Below are positions 36,269 through 44,592 of a stretch of DNA of 50,619 nt, one piece after another. The translations under genes and the position numbers were made by a program. Numbering within the stretch: the first letter of the stretch is position 1; every line of letters starts with the position of its first letter. The stretch is from an uncultured Clostridium sp. (GTDB taxonomy: Bacteria > Bacillota > Clostridia > Peptostreptococcales > Peptostreptococcaceae), in the NCBI GenBank assembly GCA_900557165.1, contig USRS01000004.1, forward strand, positions 1-50,619. Direction: 5' to 3'. The notes below the pieces were generated by a model. The model ran no database searches. It was not told where the DNA came from and saw nothing but the letters and a program-made list of their open reading frames with translations.

Positions 36269-36350
36269 ATAATGATAGATTCCCTCACACTCTTTTATCT
36301 ATCATTATGAATTTAAAGCCCTGTACCCTCGTAGCAGGGCTTTATTTTTT
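36269..36350 (+). ncRNA. Candidate small RNA with two C-rich hairpin loops
   Basis: Two stable hairpins lie in tandem with no ORF. ATAATGATAGAT (36269-36280) pairs perfectly with ATCTATCATTAT (36297-36308), with the loop TCCCTCACACTCTTTT. AAAGCCCTG (36315-36323) pairs with CAGGGCTTT (36335-36343), with the loop TACCCTCGTAG, then a T run. Both loops carry CCCTC, an anti-Shine-Dalgarno-like motif typical of Gram-positive regulatory RNAs. TATAAT at 36268-36273 could be a -10, in which case the first stem would be shortened. Confidence 0.5.
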
Positions 36351-36775
36351 TAGAAAAATTTATATAAGTGCATTTGTTCATTATAAAGAGCATATCTTAA
36401 TAAATCATCCATACAAATTGCAAAAAGTGACAAAAAGAACCAAGCAATAGAACTTCTCAAAGAAATTTGACCTAGAAAATTAAATTTTAAATTAGAATAA
36501 TCCCATACATTTAGAAGTAGTATTTTGTTTATAATAATTCCTGAAAATAGTTCTATAATGTCTACTATAAAAACAGAAATTAACATTTGGAGTAATAAAG
36601 GAATTTCCTTGTTAGAAAATTCATTAATAGAACCAATTAATACAAAGCAAAGGCCTCCTACAATTACCATGGAAAAATGTGAATATCCTCTGTATAATAT
36701 TTCAATAAAATAATATGTAATTCCACCAATTAAAAAAAGAGTGAGATATTTTAATATAATATTTAAACTTTTCAT
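36350..36775 (-). CDS. CmpB-type putative ABC-transporter membrane protein
   Basis: A 141-residue protein with four hydrophobic segments. It shows features I associate with the ABC_trans_CmpB family: GGITYYFIEILYRGYSHFSM at about 17-36, then GGLCFVLIGSINE, NVWDYSNLKFNFLGQI and a C-terminal acidic patch (CMDDLLRYALY). The family name is historical and transport activity is unproven; no ATPase subunit is adjacent. TAAGGAG precedes the ATG on the minus strand. Its 3' end meets the terminator of the candidate small RNA. Confidence 0.8.
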   Translation of the reverse strand: MKSLNIILKYLTLFLIGGITYYFIEILYRGYSHFSMVIVGGLCFVLIGSINEFSNKEIPLLLQMLISVFIVDIIELFSGIIINKILLLNVWDYSNLKFNFLGQISLRSSIAWFFLSLFAICMDDLLRYALYNEQMHLYKFF

Positions 36776-36925
36776 ATAACCTACTCCTTAATTATATTTT
36801 GTATTATTAAATATTTTTTGTAACAAAAGGATTAAGATACGTGGCAAAAAAAGTAATAAATTATGTTTGAAGTAAATAGGAGTGGGTATATATATAATAT
36901 AAATAAACATCAGGAGGAAACAACA

Positions 36926-37096
36926 ATGTCAGATAGAATAGTATGTGATTGTGTAGGAACAACAGTGGAGGATATAAAAACTGCTGTAGCTAATGGAGCT
37001 AAAACAGTAGAAGATATAAAAGAGGCAACTGAAGCAGGTACAATTTGTTGTGGATGTGACTGTGAAATAGAAACAACTCTTCACGAAGTATTATAA
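36926..37096 (+). CDS. BFD-like [2Fe-2S] protein
   Basis: A 56-residue bacterioferritin-associated-ferredoxin-like protein. Four Cys in the BFD pattern are seen: CDC near residues 6-8 and CCGCDC around 41-46, separated by the helical VEDIKTAVANGAKTVEDIKEAT. The ATG at 36926 has CAGGAGG upstream; the longer frame from 36863 has no SD. In other proteins this domain is a module for electron transfer or iron release. Here it stands alone with its own terminator. Confidence 0.88.
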   Translation: MSDRIVCDCVGTTVEDIKTAVANGAKTVEDIKEATEAGTICCGCDCEIETTLHEVL

Positions 37097-37117
37097 TATA
37101 TACATAAATATGATGAT

Positions 37118-37148
37118 AAAGGAACTTTTTAGTTCCTTATTTTTTTTG
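37118..37148 (+). terminator. Terminator after the BFD-like gene
   Basis: AAGGAACT and AGTTCCTT around TTTT, then A and T8. Confidence 0.9.
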
Positions 37149-37158
37149 CAAAATAATA

Positions 37159-37189
37159 TTGACATTTACCTTACGTAAAATTTTATACT
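37159..37189 (+). promoter_or_regulatory. MerR-type promoter with 19-bp spacer and internal dyad
   Basis: TTGACA (37159-37164) and TATACT (37184-37189) are separated by 19 bp, the overlong spacer typical of promoters activated by MerR proteins. The spacer contains the dyad TTTAC-CTTAC-GTAAA (37165-37179). It lies just upstream of a MerR gene, so autoregulation is likely. Confidence 0.75.
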
Positions 37190-37237
37190 TGAATTAAACA
37201 TTAACTATTAACAAAGTACAAATAGAAGGTGATATAT

Positions 37238-37993
37238 TTGGAATATTCCATTCTTGAATTAAGCAAAATTGCTAAAGTTAGCACAAGGACATTGAGATAT
37301 TATCATGAGATAAATTTATTACAACCAAAGAGAATTAATTCTTCAGGATATAGGATATATGGTGAAAATGAAGTGGATAAATTACAACAAATTTTATTTT
37401 ATAAATCATTAGGATTTAAGTTAGAAGAAATAAAAAATATAGTTAATTCACCATCATTTGATATAATGACAGCTTTAAATAATCATAAAAAAGAACTTCT
37501 TAAAAGAAGAAAAGAAATAGATTTGTTAATAGAAAATGTTGAAAAAACTATAAGCTATAAAAAAGGAGAGGTTAATATGTTAGATAAAGAAAAATTTGAG
37601 GCTTTCAAAAAGAATTTAATAAATGAAAATGAAGAAAATTATGGTCAGGAAATACGAAATAAATATGGAGATGATCAAGTAGATAAATCAAATGAAAAAA
37701 TATTGAGATTAACAAAGGAAGAATACGATCAGTTTGAACAATTAGGCAAAAAAATTATAGAAAAATTAACTGAAGCAATGGATGAAAATGATCCAGCAGG
37801 TAAAAAAGCACAAGAAGCTTGTGAACTTCATAAAAAGTGGTTAGGATATTCATGGAATTTTTACTCTAAAGAAGCACATAGAAATATAGGGCAAATGTAT
37901 GTCTTAGATGAAAGATTTAAAAAATATTATGATGACAATAGAGAAGGTATGGCTGAATTTTTTAGAAAAGCATTAAATATATATACAAAATAA
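37238..37993 (+). CDS. MerR family regulator with TipAS-like C-terminal domain
   Basis: A 251-residue transcription activator. The N-terminal MerR winged helix (ILELSKIAKVSTRTLRYYHE, then GYRIYGENEVDKL) and a dimerisation helix (to about 108) are followed by a ligand-binding domain of the TipAS type (about 135-250; KKWLGYSWNFYSKEAH, MYVLDERFKKYYD), which binds drugs or peptides in known members. Start is taken as TTG at 37238 with AGAAGGTGAT upstream; GTG at 37229 overlaps that SD. No effector gene is adjacent apart from its own transcript. Confidence 0.9.
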   Translation: MEYSILELSKIAKVSTRTLRYYHEINLLQPKRINSSGYRIYGENEVDKLQQILFYKSLGFKLEEIKNIVNSPSFDIMTALNNHKKELLKRRKEIDLLIENVEKTISYKKGEVNMLDKEKFEAFKKNLINENEENYGQEIRNKYGDDQVDKSNEKILRLTKEEYDQFEQLGKKIIEKLTEAMDENDPAGKKAQEACELHKKWLGYSWNFYSKEAHRNIGQMYVLDERFKKYYDDNREGMAEFFRKALNIYTK

Positions 37994-38008
37994 TATATAA
38001 AAATAGGT

Positions 38009-38061
38009 AAAAACAAGATAAAATATACTGGTAATTTTAGGAAATTTTATCTTGTTTTTTA
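38009..38061 (+). terminator. Terminator after the merR gene
   Basis: AAACAAGATAAAAT and ATTTTATCTTGTTT pair across a loop of about 20 bases, then a T run. Confidence 0.85.
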
Positions 38062-38200
38062 GTTAGAAAGTATGAATAGTTTATGAAAATGATTTCTTGA
38101 ATTAAGTATTATAGCCAACCTTAAAAAATATACTAAATTTTCTAAATATAATAAAAAAATAATGAAGATGACTTTTTATGATAATAAAAAATAAAGTTGT

Positions 38201-38229
38201 TTGATATTTTTAAATTATTATTGTATAAT
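38201..38229 (+). promoter_or_regulatory. Probable promoter of the threonine ammonia-lyase gene
   Basis: TTGATA (38201-38206), a 17-bp spacer and TATAAT (38224-38229). The leader to the start codon is about 110 bp. I saw no T-box or other riboswitch in it. Confidence 0.7.
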
Positions 38230-38345
38230 GATTTCAGAAGGAAAAAAGAAAGAGGGAAAACATTTTACTGATTAGGAAAATGATTTACCAAGGTGGAATA
38301 TTATAATATACATATAGATAGATGTAAAAGAGAGGGAATATTGAT

Positions 38346-39563
38346 ATGTTAAAAGTTACTTTAAATGATGTAAAAAAAGCTCAAGAAACTATAAAAGGTG
38401 TTGTAAAAGAAACTCCTGTTTTAGAAAGTAAAACTTTAAGTGAAATGACGGGTGCAAACGTTTTTTATAAATGCGAAAACTTACAAAAGACAGGATCTTT
38501 TAAAGTAAGAGGGGCAGTTAACACTATAGCAAATTTAACCGATGCAGAAAAGGCAAACGGTGTCATTGCATCGAGTGCAGGAAATCATGCACAAGGTGTT
38601 GCTCTAGGAGCACAAATGACTGGAATAAAAGCAACAATAGTAATGCCGGCTACTGCACCACTTGCAAAAGTTTCTGCAACTAGAGGATATGGAGCAGAAG
38701 TAGTATTAAATGGTGAAGTTTATGATGATGCTTATGCAAAAGCTGTAGAAATACAAAAAGAAACTGGAGCTACTTTCATACATCCATTTAATAATGAGCA
38801 TGTAATGGCTGGACAAGGAACAATTGCATTAGAGATATTTGAACAATTAAATAGTGAAGTTGACACTATACTTTGCCCAATAGGTGGAGGGGGAATAATA
38901 GCTGGTGTTGCTGTAGCTGCGAAAGCTTTAAATCCAAATGTAAAAGTTATAGGTGTTCAAACTTCAAATATACCATCTATGCAAGAATCAGTTAAAAATG
39001 GAGAAGTTACAACTGCTTTTAAAGCTGCTACAATAGCAGATGGTATAGCTGTAAAAACTCCTGGAGATGCTACTTTTGAAATAATAAAAGAATTAGTTGA
39101 TGAAGTGATAACTGTAACAGAAGAAGAAATAGCACAAGGGATGTTATTTTTATTAGAACATCAAAAAATAGTTTCTGAAGGTGCTGGAGCAGTTTCAACA
39201 GCAGCATTATTATCTAAGAAATATCAACCAACTGAAGGGGAAAAAGTTGTTTGTATAGTTTCTGGAGGTAATGTTGATGTTAATACATTATATAGAGTAA
39301 TAGGGGTAGGTTTAGCTAAAGAAGGAAGAAGATATTCATTCTCAACAACTATGACTGACAAACCAGGTGGATTCTTAGAATTAATAAGAATAATAAGTGA
39401 AAATAATGCAAATATACTAAATGCTAACCAAACTAGATTATCATCTGGTGGAGCAATAGGTAAACAATCTGCAGAATTTATACTTGAAACATTCGACCAT
39501 GAGCATATAGCTAAAATAAAAAGCGAAATAGAAGCTGCAGGGTTTGATATAGTTGAATTATAA
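38346..39563 (+). CDS. ilvA: Threonine ammonia-lyase
   Basis: PLP enzyme that deaminates threonine to 2-oxobutyrate and ammonia, feeding isoleucine synthesis or amino-acid fermentation. The 405 residues hold the PLP lysine in GSFKVRGA (about 50), the phosphate-binding GGGGIIAG near 180, and a C-terminal ACT-like domain (about 325-405). This length and single ACT-like domain fit the short clostridial form, which is named ilvA or tdcB in different genomes; the sequence does not decide between biosynthetic and catabolic use. Confidence 0.94.
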   Translation: MLKVTLNDVKKAQETIKGVVKETPVLESKTLSEMTGANVFYKCENLQKTGSFKVRGAVNTIANLTDAEKANGVIASSAGNHAQGVALGAQMTGIKATIVMPATAPLAKVSATRGYGAEVVLNGEVYDDAYAKAVEIQKETGATFIHPFNNEHVMAGQGTIALEIFEQLNSEVDTILCPIGGGGIIAGVAVAAKALNPNVKVIGVQTSNIPSMQESVKNGEVTTAFKAATIADGIAVKTPGDATFEIIKELVDEVITVTEEEIAQGMLFLLEHQKIVSEGAGAVSTAALLSKKYQPTEGEKVVCIVSGGNVDVNTLYRVIGVGLAKEGRRYSFSTTMTDKPGGFLELIRIISENNANILNANQTRLSSGGAIGKQSAEFILETFDHEHIAKIKSEIEAAGFDIVEL

Positions 39564-39600
39564 TATATAAAAATGAGAAATTAGGGATTTACATATAAAT

Positions 39601-39643
39601 AAAAGCTATTGTGTGATAATTTTTATCATACAATAGCTTTTTC
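39601..39643. terminator. Bidirectional terminator between ilvA and the thioredoxin-like gene
   Basis: AAAAGCTATTGTGTGATAA and TTATCATACAATAGCTTTT pair with one wobble. T runs on the plus strand and A runs before the stem serve both convergent genes. Confidence 0.88.
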
Positions 39644-39646
39644 TTA

Positions 39647-40144
39647 TTATTTATTTAATATTTTCCAAATATCGTTAGCAGAATCTAATAAGTACTTTCC
39701 TTTGTAGTATTCTAATTTTATATCTTCAAAAGAAGGTATATCTTTTAATATTTGTGGATGTTCTTGAAAAGATCCTAATATATTAAAATCTTTATCAAGT
39801 GCTATAATTAAAGGGAACTTAGCATCTTCTATATTTAAAATAGGTTTTAGAAATTTTTTGCCTCTAGCCATTGTAATAATGGATATATCAAAATTTGAGT
39901 TTAAATCCATAAATTTCTTTAAGATTGAAACATTTAATTGAAAATCAGGGCACCAAATTTCCCCAGCAACTAAAAATTTTATTTCCTTGTCGTAATTTAT
40001 GATATTGTTAATTAATTCTTCATTTAAATTAATTCTAGATGTATTTTTAGGTATTCTAGCTCTTTCACTTTTTGTGCCTTGTCCCACTGCAGATTCAAAA
40101 GAGCAACCAACCTCATATAATTCTTGTAAAGTCATTTGATTCAT
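39647..40144 (-). CDS. Thioredoxin-like protein with single-Cys WCPDF site
   Basis: A 165-residue protein with a thioredoxin fold of the Thioredoxin_9 type. The active site region reads GEIWCPDFQLN (about residues 60-70). The usual second cysteine is replaced by Phe, so it cannot do ordinary dithiol exchange and may act through mixed disulfides. TTAGGAG precedes the ATG on the minus strand. It follows the CoA-disulfide reductase gene by 16 bp, which suggests a common operon in low-molecular-weight thiol handling. Confidence 0.82.
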   Translation of the reverse strand: MNQMTLQELYEVGCSFESAVGQGTKSERARIPKNTSRINLNEELINNIINYDKEIKFLVAGEIWCPDFQLNVSILKKFMDLNSNFDISIITMARGKKFLKPILNIEDAKFPLIIALDKDFNILGSFQEHPQILKDIPSFEDIKLEYYKGKYLLDSANDIWKILNK

Positions 40145-40160
40145 ATAAATTCTCCTAATA

Positions 40161-41492
40161 CTATTTGCTTACATTTCCAGAAATATTTAAAACATCCCAT
40201 GTAGTAGCAAAAGGAGGTGCGTAGCATAAATCTAGCATACCAAGTTGAGTAGTAGTCATTTTAGCTGTTATGGCTGTTGCTAGTACATTAGCTCTTTGAA
40301 CAGCATCTTTATATCCAGCAACTTGACCTCCAAGTAATACTTTAGTATCAGCATCGTACACTAATTTTATATAAACTTTTTCTCTACCAGGATAGTAGTG
40401 AGTTTGATTAAAATTACTTATAAAAGAAGTTTTGTAGTTAATATTTAATGCTTTTGCTCTTTCTTCTGTAAGTCCAGTAACAGCAGCTTCCATATCTAAA
40501 ACTTTAATACAAGAAGATGCTAGGGAACCAGGAAATACTGAATTTGCTCCAGCTAAATTTTCACCAACTATTCTACCTAATTTATTTGCACCTGTAGCTA
40601 AAGGTACATACATATCTTCATTAGTAGATAGATTTTTAATAGTTGCACAATCTCCAGCTGCATATATATCATTTACTGATGTTTTTCCATATTCATCGAC
40701 TATTATAGCACCATTAGGTAAAGTTTTTATATCTGTATTTTTTATAAACGATGTATTTGGTTTAACACCAATTGCCATAACAACAAGATCACAATCAATT
40801 TCACATTTATTAGTTATAACTTTGTTTATATTTTCATCACCAACATATTCTTGTACAGTATCACCAAGATGTAGATGAATATTATTTTTTCTTAATTCTT
40901 CTTCTAATAAATCAGTAATTTCTTTATCAAATACTTTATCTAAAACTCTATTGCTTCTTCCAACTAAATATATATTTTTATTTAATTTTTTTGCGGCTTC
41001 AATAGTTTCTATTCCTATAAATCCAGCTCCAACTATTACAATATTTTTATTTTCTTCTTTATTCATCAATTCTCTAAGTTTGATACCATCATTCATATCT
41101 TTTAGTGTAGTTAAATTATTATAAGATTTTTCTAAAGGAGGCATAATACTGCTTGCTCCTGTAGCAATCATTAATTTATCATAATTATCTGTGAAAATTT
41201 CATTAGTTAAAGTATCTTTTATAGTAAGTTTTTTTTGTGAAGAATCAATGTCGATAACTTCCTTAAAAGTATTTAAATCAATTCCAGATTCTATAAATTT
41301 TGATTTTTCTCTAGCAATCATCATATTGGAATCATTGAAAAATCCACCTACATAATAAGGAAGACCACAAGCTCCAAATGATACTATATCAGTTTTTTCA
41401 TATACAACAACCTCATAGTCAGGTTTCATTCTTTTTAATTTTGACGCAGCTGACATACCTGCAGCTACTGCTCCTATTATAACAACTTTCAT
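40161..41492 (-). CDS. CoA-disulfide reductase-like FAD/NAD(P)H oxidoreductase
   Basis: A 443-residue flavoprotein of the CoADR / NADH oxidase / NADH peroxidase group. N-terminal FAD site IIGAVAAGMSAASKL, the single redox Cys in SFGACGLPYYVGG (about residue 42), the NAD(P)H site IVIVGAGFIGIE (about 150-161), the second FAD motif VNDIYAAGDCA (about 275) and a C-terminal dimerisation domain are present. CoADR, Npx and Nox share these motifs; the AxxAA variant of the first glycine motif and the partner thiol protein lean toward disulfide reduction. TAAGGAG lies before the ATG. Confidence 0.87.
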   Translation of the reverse strand: MKVVIIGAVAAGMSAASKLKRMKPDYEVVVYEKTDIVSFGACGLPYYVGGFFNDSNMMIAREKSKFIESGIDLNTFKEVIDIDSSQKKLTIKDTLTNEIFTDNYDKLMIATGASSIMPPLEKSYNNLTTLKDMNDGIKLRELMNKEENKNIVIVGAGFIGIETIEAAKKLNKNIYLVGRSNRVLDKVFDKEITDLLEEELRKNNIHLHLGDTVQEYVGDENINKVITNKCEIDCDLVVMAIGVKPNTSFIKNTDIKTLPNGAIIVDEYGKTSVNDIYAAGDCATIKNLSTNEDMYVPLATGANKLGRIVGENLAGANSVFPGSLASSCIKVLDMEAAVTGLTEERAKALNINYKTSFISNFNQTHYYPGREKVYIKLVYDADTKVLLGGQVAGYKDAVQRANVLATAITAKMTTTQLGMLDLCYAPPFATTWDVLNISGNVSK

Positions 41493-41638
41493 ATTTTTCT
41501 CCTTAGATGTAAATTATTATATTTATTTTATCATTATGATAATACCCTGAAAAGATAATAAATAATCTAATCACAAAATATATTTTATAAAAATATAATA
41601 AAGTAAATACTCTAATTGATTTTTATGGAGGGAAAAAT

Positions 41639-42979
41639 ATGACTGAATATAGAGGAATAGATGTAAGTAACTGGTCTGGAAGTATAGATTGGAGAGATGT
41701 GGCCGATAGTGGTGTAAAAGCAGTAATTATTCAAGCGTCAGAGGGGACTTTTTATAGAGATCCTTATTTACATGAATTTTATGATGGAGCAAGAGAGCAT
41801 GGTTTAAAAATTGGTTTTTATCATTTTTTTAATCCAGGTTCATCACCAACACCAAAAGAACAAGCTAGATATTTTGTAGATACAATTAGTGGTCTTCATG
41901 CAGATATTAAACTTATTTTAGACTTGGAACAAACAGGTGGACTTGATAATTATCGTTTAACTATTCAAGCATTGGAATTTTTAAGAGAGGTAGAAAGATT
42001 AAGTGGGTTAGATGCAGCAGTTTATACTTATACAAATTTTGCACAAAATAATTTGTATGAAGGTCTTGGTCTTGAAAAATATCCATTATGGATTGCACAA
42101 ATAGATACCAATAGACCTGCAGCAAATCCAATATGGGGTAGAAGATATGATGCTTGGCAATATTCTGATACAGGTAGAGTATCTGGTATCGGAACAAATA
42201 CAGATTTAGATATTTTTTATGAAGGTATTTTTTTAGATGGTAAAAAGGATTTACCAGGAAGTAGAAAAAAAGAATCTAAGGATAGAAGAGTAATATATTA
42301 TGAGGTGCAAGACGGAAATACTTTAAGTTCTATAGCTAGAAGATATGGCGTATCAGTAAAGGAACTTGAAAGAATTAACGGACTTACAAATCCAGATGAA
42401 ATATATCCAGGAGAAGTATTGAAAATTTACCCTAAAGAAAAAAGAGATGAAAGAAAAAAAGATAAAAAGAGATTTTATAGTACTTATATAGTAAAATCAG
42501 GTGATACTTTATCTTATATAGCTCAAAAACTTCATACAACAGTAAAAGAATTAACTGAGTTAAATGATATATCAAATCCAAATTTAATATATCCAGGTGA
42601 AATTTTAAAAGTACCTGAACTAAAAAGAGGAGAAAGTAAATCAATTTCCAGTAGACAATATATAAAAACTTATATAGTAAGACAAGGAGATACTTTATCT
42701 GCCATAGCAAAAAGATTTCACACTACAGTAAAAAGATTAGTTGAAATAAATAATATATTAAATCCAAACTTAATATATCCAGGAGAAGTATTAAAAATTG
42801 AATCATCTAGAACTAGTAAAGATAAAGAAGGCTATGGAGATTTTTATGTAGTTCAAAGAGGGGATAGTTTATCAACTATAGGTAAGAGATTTAATAAAAC
42901 AGAAAAACAACTTTTAGAAGATAATAATATTACAAGTAATAAGGAAGTTATTCCAGGTCATGTAATAAAGATAGATTAA
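41639..42979 (+). CDS. GH25 lysozyme with four C-terminal LysM repeats
   Basis: A 446-residue peptidoglycan hydrolase. The GH25 domain (about 1-200) has [21 protein letters not shown] and the catalytic-site [10 protein letters not shown] (Asp and Glu, about 94-100). Four LysM modules follow (about 221-263, 282-324, 341-383, 402-445), each with a GDTLS-type start and a NPxxIYPGE-type end. There is no signal peptide, so release would need lysis, a spore-related route or a non-classical path. TGGAGGGAAA precedes the ATG. It is monocistronic. Confidence 0.93.
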   Translation: MTEYRGIDVSNWSGSIDWRDVADSGVKAVIIQASEGTFYRDPYLHEFYDGAREHGLKIGFYHFFNPGSSPTPKEQARYFVDTISGLHADIKLILDLEQTGGLDNYRLTIQALEFLREVERLSGLDAAVYTYTNFAQNNLYEGLGLEKYPLWIAQIDTNRPAANPIWGRRYDAWQYSDTGRVSGIGTNTDLDIFYEGIFLDGKKDLPGSRKKESKDRRVIYYEVQDGNTLSSIARRYGVSVKELERINGLTNPDEIYPGEVLKIYPKEKRDERKKDKKRFYSTYIVKSGDTLSYIAQKLHTTVKELTELNDISNPNLIYPGEILKVPELKRGESKSISSRQYIKTYIVRQGDTLSAIAKRFHTTVKRLVEINNILNPNLIYPGEVLKIESSRTSKDKEGYGDFYVVQRGDSLSTIGKRFNKTEKQLLEDNNITSNKEVIPGHVIKID

Positions 42980-42983
42980 TTAT

Positions 42984-43027
42984 AAAAAGCTATGTCATTA
43001 GTTTTAAGACTATGGCATAGCTTTTTG
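42984..43027 (+). terminator. Terminator after the lysozyme gene
   Basis: AAAAAGCTATGTCATTAG and the GACTATGGCATAGCTTTTT side pair with a mismatch, then T. Confidence 0.85.
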
Positions 43028-43053
43028 TTATGCTAAAAGTACGGAGTGAATTT

Positions 43054-43779
43054 TTATTTATAATTTTCTATAGATTTTATTAAATTTTGTAATTTGAATT
43101 TAGGATAAATTGGCTTTCTATTATATAATAATGAATTTTTTCTATATTCATTATATTGTTCTCTATTTTCTTCAAAATATTTGTTTATACCTATTTTAAA
43201 CATATCTTCTTCATTATCAAAATTCATATAATTTAAATAGTCATCAATTAGGCTTGGATTTTCTTGAATTAAGTTTATAAATTTAGATTCAATTAATCTT
43301 AGTTGTTTTAATAAATTTCTTGTTGCATGATTTATTTCTTGATTTAAATACTCAACATCTCTAACAGCATTTGTAAGGTCACTCATTACTTTATATTGAG
43401 CTTCTTTTATTTTTCTTTTATAAACTTCTGATAAAAAGAATAATTCACCTAATTCTTTTTCTTTTTCAAAGAAACCTGGAACTAGCAATCTTATGGAAGA
43501 TAAATCAGATTTTTTTTCAATTGTTAATTGAGTGCCGTGATTAAATATAATTTTTAGAGGAAATTTAAGCTTATCAATACTAGCTTCTTCTTTTAAAATT
43601 CCCTTTTCTACAATAAATAACTTGCTATTTTGATAAATTACAAAACTAGGATTGTAGTTATAATATAAGGTTTTTGTAGGAACCTCATCTCCAAAATTAA
43701 AACTACGAATTCCATCATTACATTTAACTACATCACCATGATTACTTAAAACAGGATAATAAAAACAATCAAACTTCAT
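43054..43779 (-). CDS. Hypothetical protein, unrecognised
   Basis: A 241-residue protein that I do not recognise. The first ~110 residues look beta-rich (FYYPVLSNHGD, KLFIVEKG, IIFNHGTQLTIE). Residues ~120-185 form a probable coiled-coil helix (VYKRKIKEAQYKVMSDLTNA onward), and the C-terminus is Tyr/Asn-rich. There is no signal peptide or membrane segment. GGGTGGTTGATG lies upstream of the ATG on the minus strand. It is convergent with the lysozyme gene and next to the MarR-regulated transporter, with no obvious link. Confidence 0.78.
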   Translation of the reverse strand: MKFDCFYYPVLSNHGDVVKCNDGIRSFNFGDEVPTKTLYYNYNPSFVIYQNSKLFIVEKGILKEEASIDKLKFPLKIIFNHGTQLTIEKKSDLSSIRLLVPGFFEKEKELGELFFLSEVYKRKIKEAQYKVMSDLTNAVRDVEYLNQEINHATRNLLKQLRLIESKFINLIQENPSLIDDYLNYMNFDNEEDMFKIGINKYFEENREQYNEYRKNSLLYNRKPIYPKFKLQNLIKSIENYK

Positions 43780-44009
43780 TAAACATCAACCACCCTTATA
43801 AAATATATATCTAATATAATTATACTATGTTTAATCGAATAATGTGAAAAAATTACCAATCATTCTAAAAAGTCATCAATACATAAGTAAGATTAAATGT
43901 TTTTCCATTAATACCAATATTTAAAAAGGTTATTTAAAGAAAATAACTGTAAAGAATAATAAATATATATTATTCATAAATTTACTATGTTAATACTTTT
44001 TAAATATAC
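43780..44009. other. Divergent intergenic region, no gene found
   Basis: It lies between the minus-strand unknown gene and the marR promoter. It holds only an AT-rich inverted repeat (GAATAAT...ATTATTC near 43956-43977), whose significance is unclear at this base composition. Confidence 0.4.
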
Positions 44010-44038
44010 TTGACTAATATAAAAAACTTTCCTACAAT
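44010..44038 (+). promoter_or_regulatory. Promoter of marR-ABC exporter operon
   Basis: TTGACT (44010-44015), a 17-bp spacer and TACAAT (44033-44038). Confidence 0.75.
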
Positions 44039-44062
44039 AATAGTTGCACAAGTTAACTATTA
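44038..44062 (+). promoter_or_regulatory. Candidate MarR operator overlapping the transcription start
   Basis: TAATAGTT (44038-44045) and AACTATTA (44055-44062) form a perfect 8-bp inverted repeat with a 9-bp centre, covering the end of the -10 box and the expected start site. This is where a MarR repressor would block its own operon. Confidence 0.7.
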
Positions 44063-44097
44063 ACAATAGAAATGAATTTGTAGAAAGGATAAAATAT

Positions 44098-44565
44098 ATG
44101 AGTACATTAGAAGAAAAATCTAAAGAATTTCTATCTTCCATATTTAAAATAAAGAAGTTAGCTCATAAAAATAGAAAGTCAAAAGATTTTCAACCGGAAA
44201 TAATAAGAAGTATGAAGATTATTTATCATGATTATATAAATCATAAAGATGATGAAAATTATTATGGTATGAAGACTTCAGATTTAACAAAAAATTTATG
44301 TATAACTAAGCCAGCAACTTCAAAAGCACTTAATTCTTTAGAAGAAAAAGGATATATACAAAGATCTTCAAATAAGACTGACAGAAGAGTTGTATATGTA
44401 AAATTAACAGAAGAAGGCAAGTTATACTTAGAAGAACAAAATATAAAGTTTAAAAATTTTACTTGCAAAGTAGTAGAAAAAATGGGTGAAGAAGATACAG
44501 ATAATTTAATTCGCTTATTTGATAAACTTTATAATATCATAGAAGAAATACAATCAGAACAATAA
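44098..44565 (+). CDS. MarR family transcription regulator
   Basis: A 155-residue winged-helix repressor. The recognition segment is LTKNLCITKPATSKALNSLE (about 63-82) and the wing is SSNKTDRRVVYVKLTEEG (about 89-106), with the conserved DRR. The ATG at 44098 has AGAAAGGAT upstream; the frame opens at 44044 inside the operator. It is followed 27 bp later by two ABC exporter genes, so it probably represses its own operon until a toxic ligand binds. Confidence 0.93.
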   Translation: MSTLEEKSKEFLSSIFKIKKLAHKNRKSKDFQPEIIRSMKIIYHDYINHKDDENYYGMKTSDLTKNLCITKPATSKALNSLEEKGYIQRSSNKTDRRVVYVKLTEEGKLYLEEQNIKFKNFTCKVVEKMGEEDTDNLIRLFDKLYNIIEEIQSEQ

Positions 44566-44592
44566 AATCATAATTAAAGAAAGGGAAAAAAG

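Noticed and set aside
38230..38345. T-box or other riboswitch before ilvA
   Set aside because: I looked for a T-box specifier/antiterminator arrangement and a terminator before the start codon and found neither; only a promoter is supported.
43956..43977. GAATAAT...ATTATTC inverted repeat upstream of marR
   Set aside because: It consists almost only of A and T, which is expected often by chance at this composition, and it is not positioned at the promoter.
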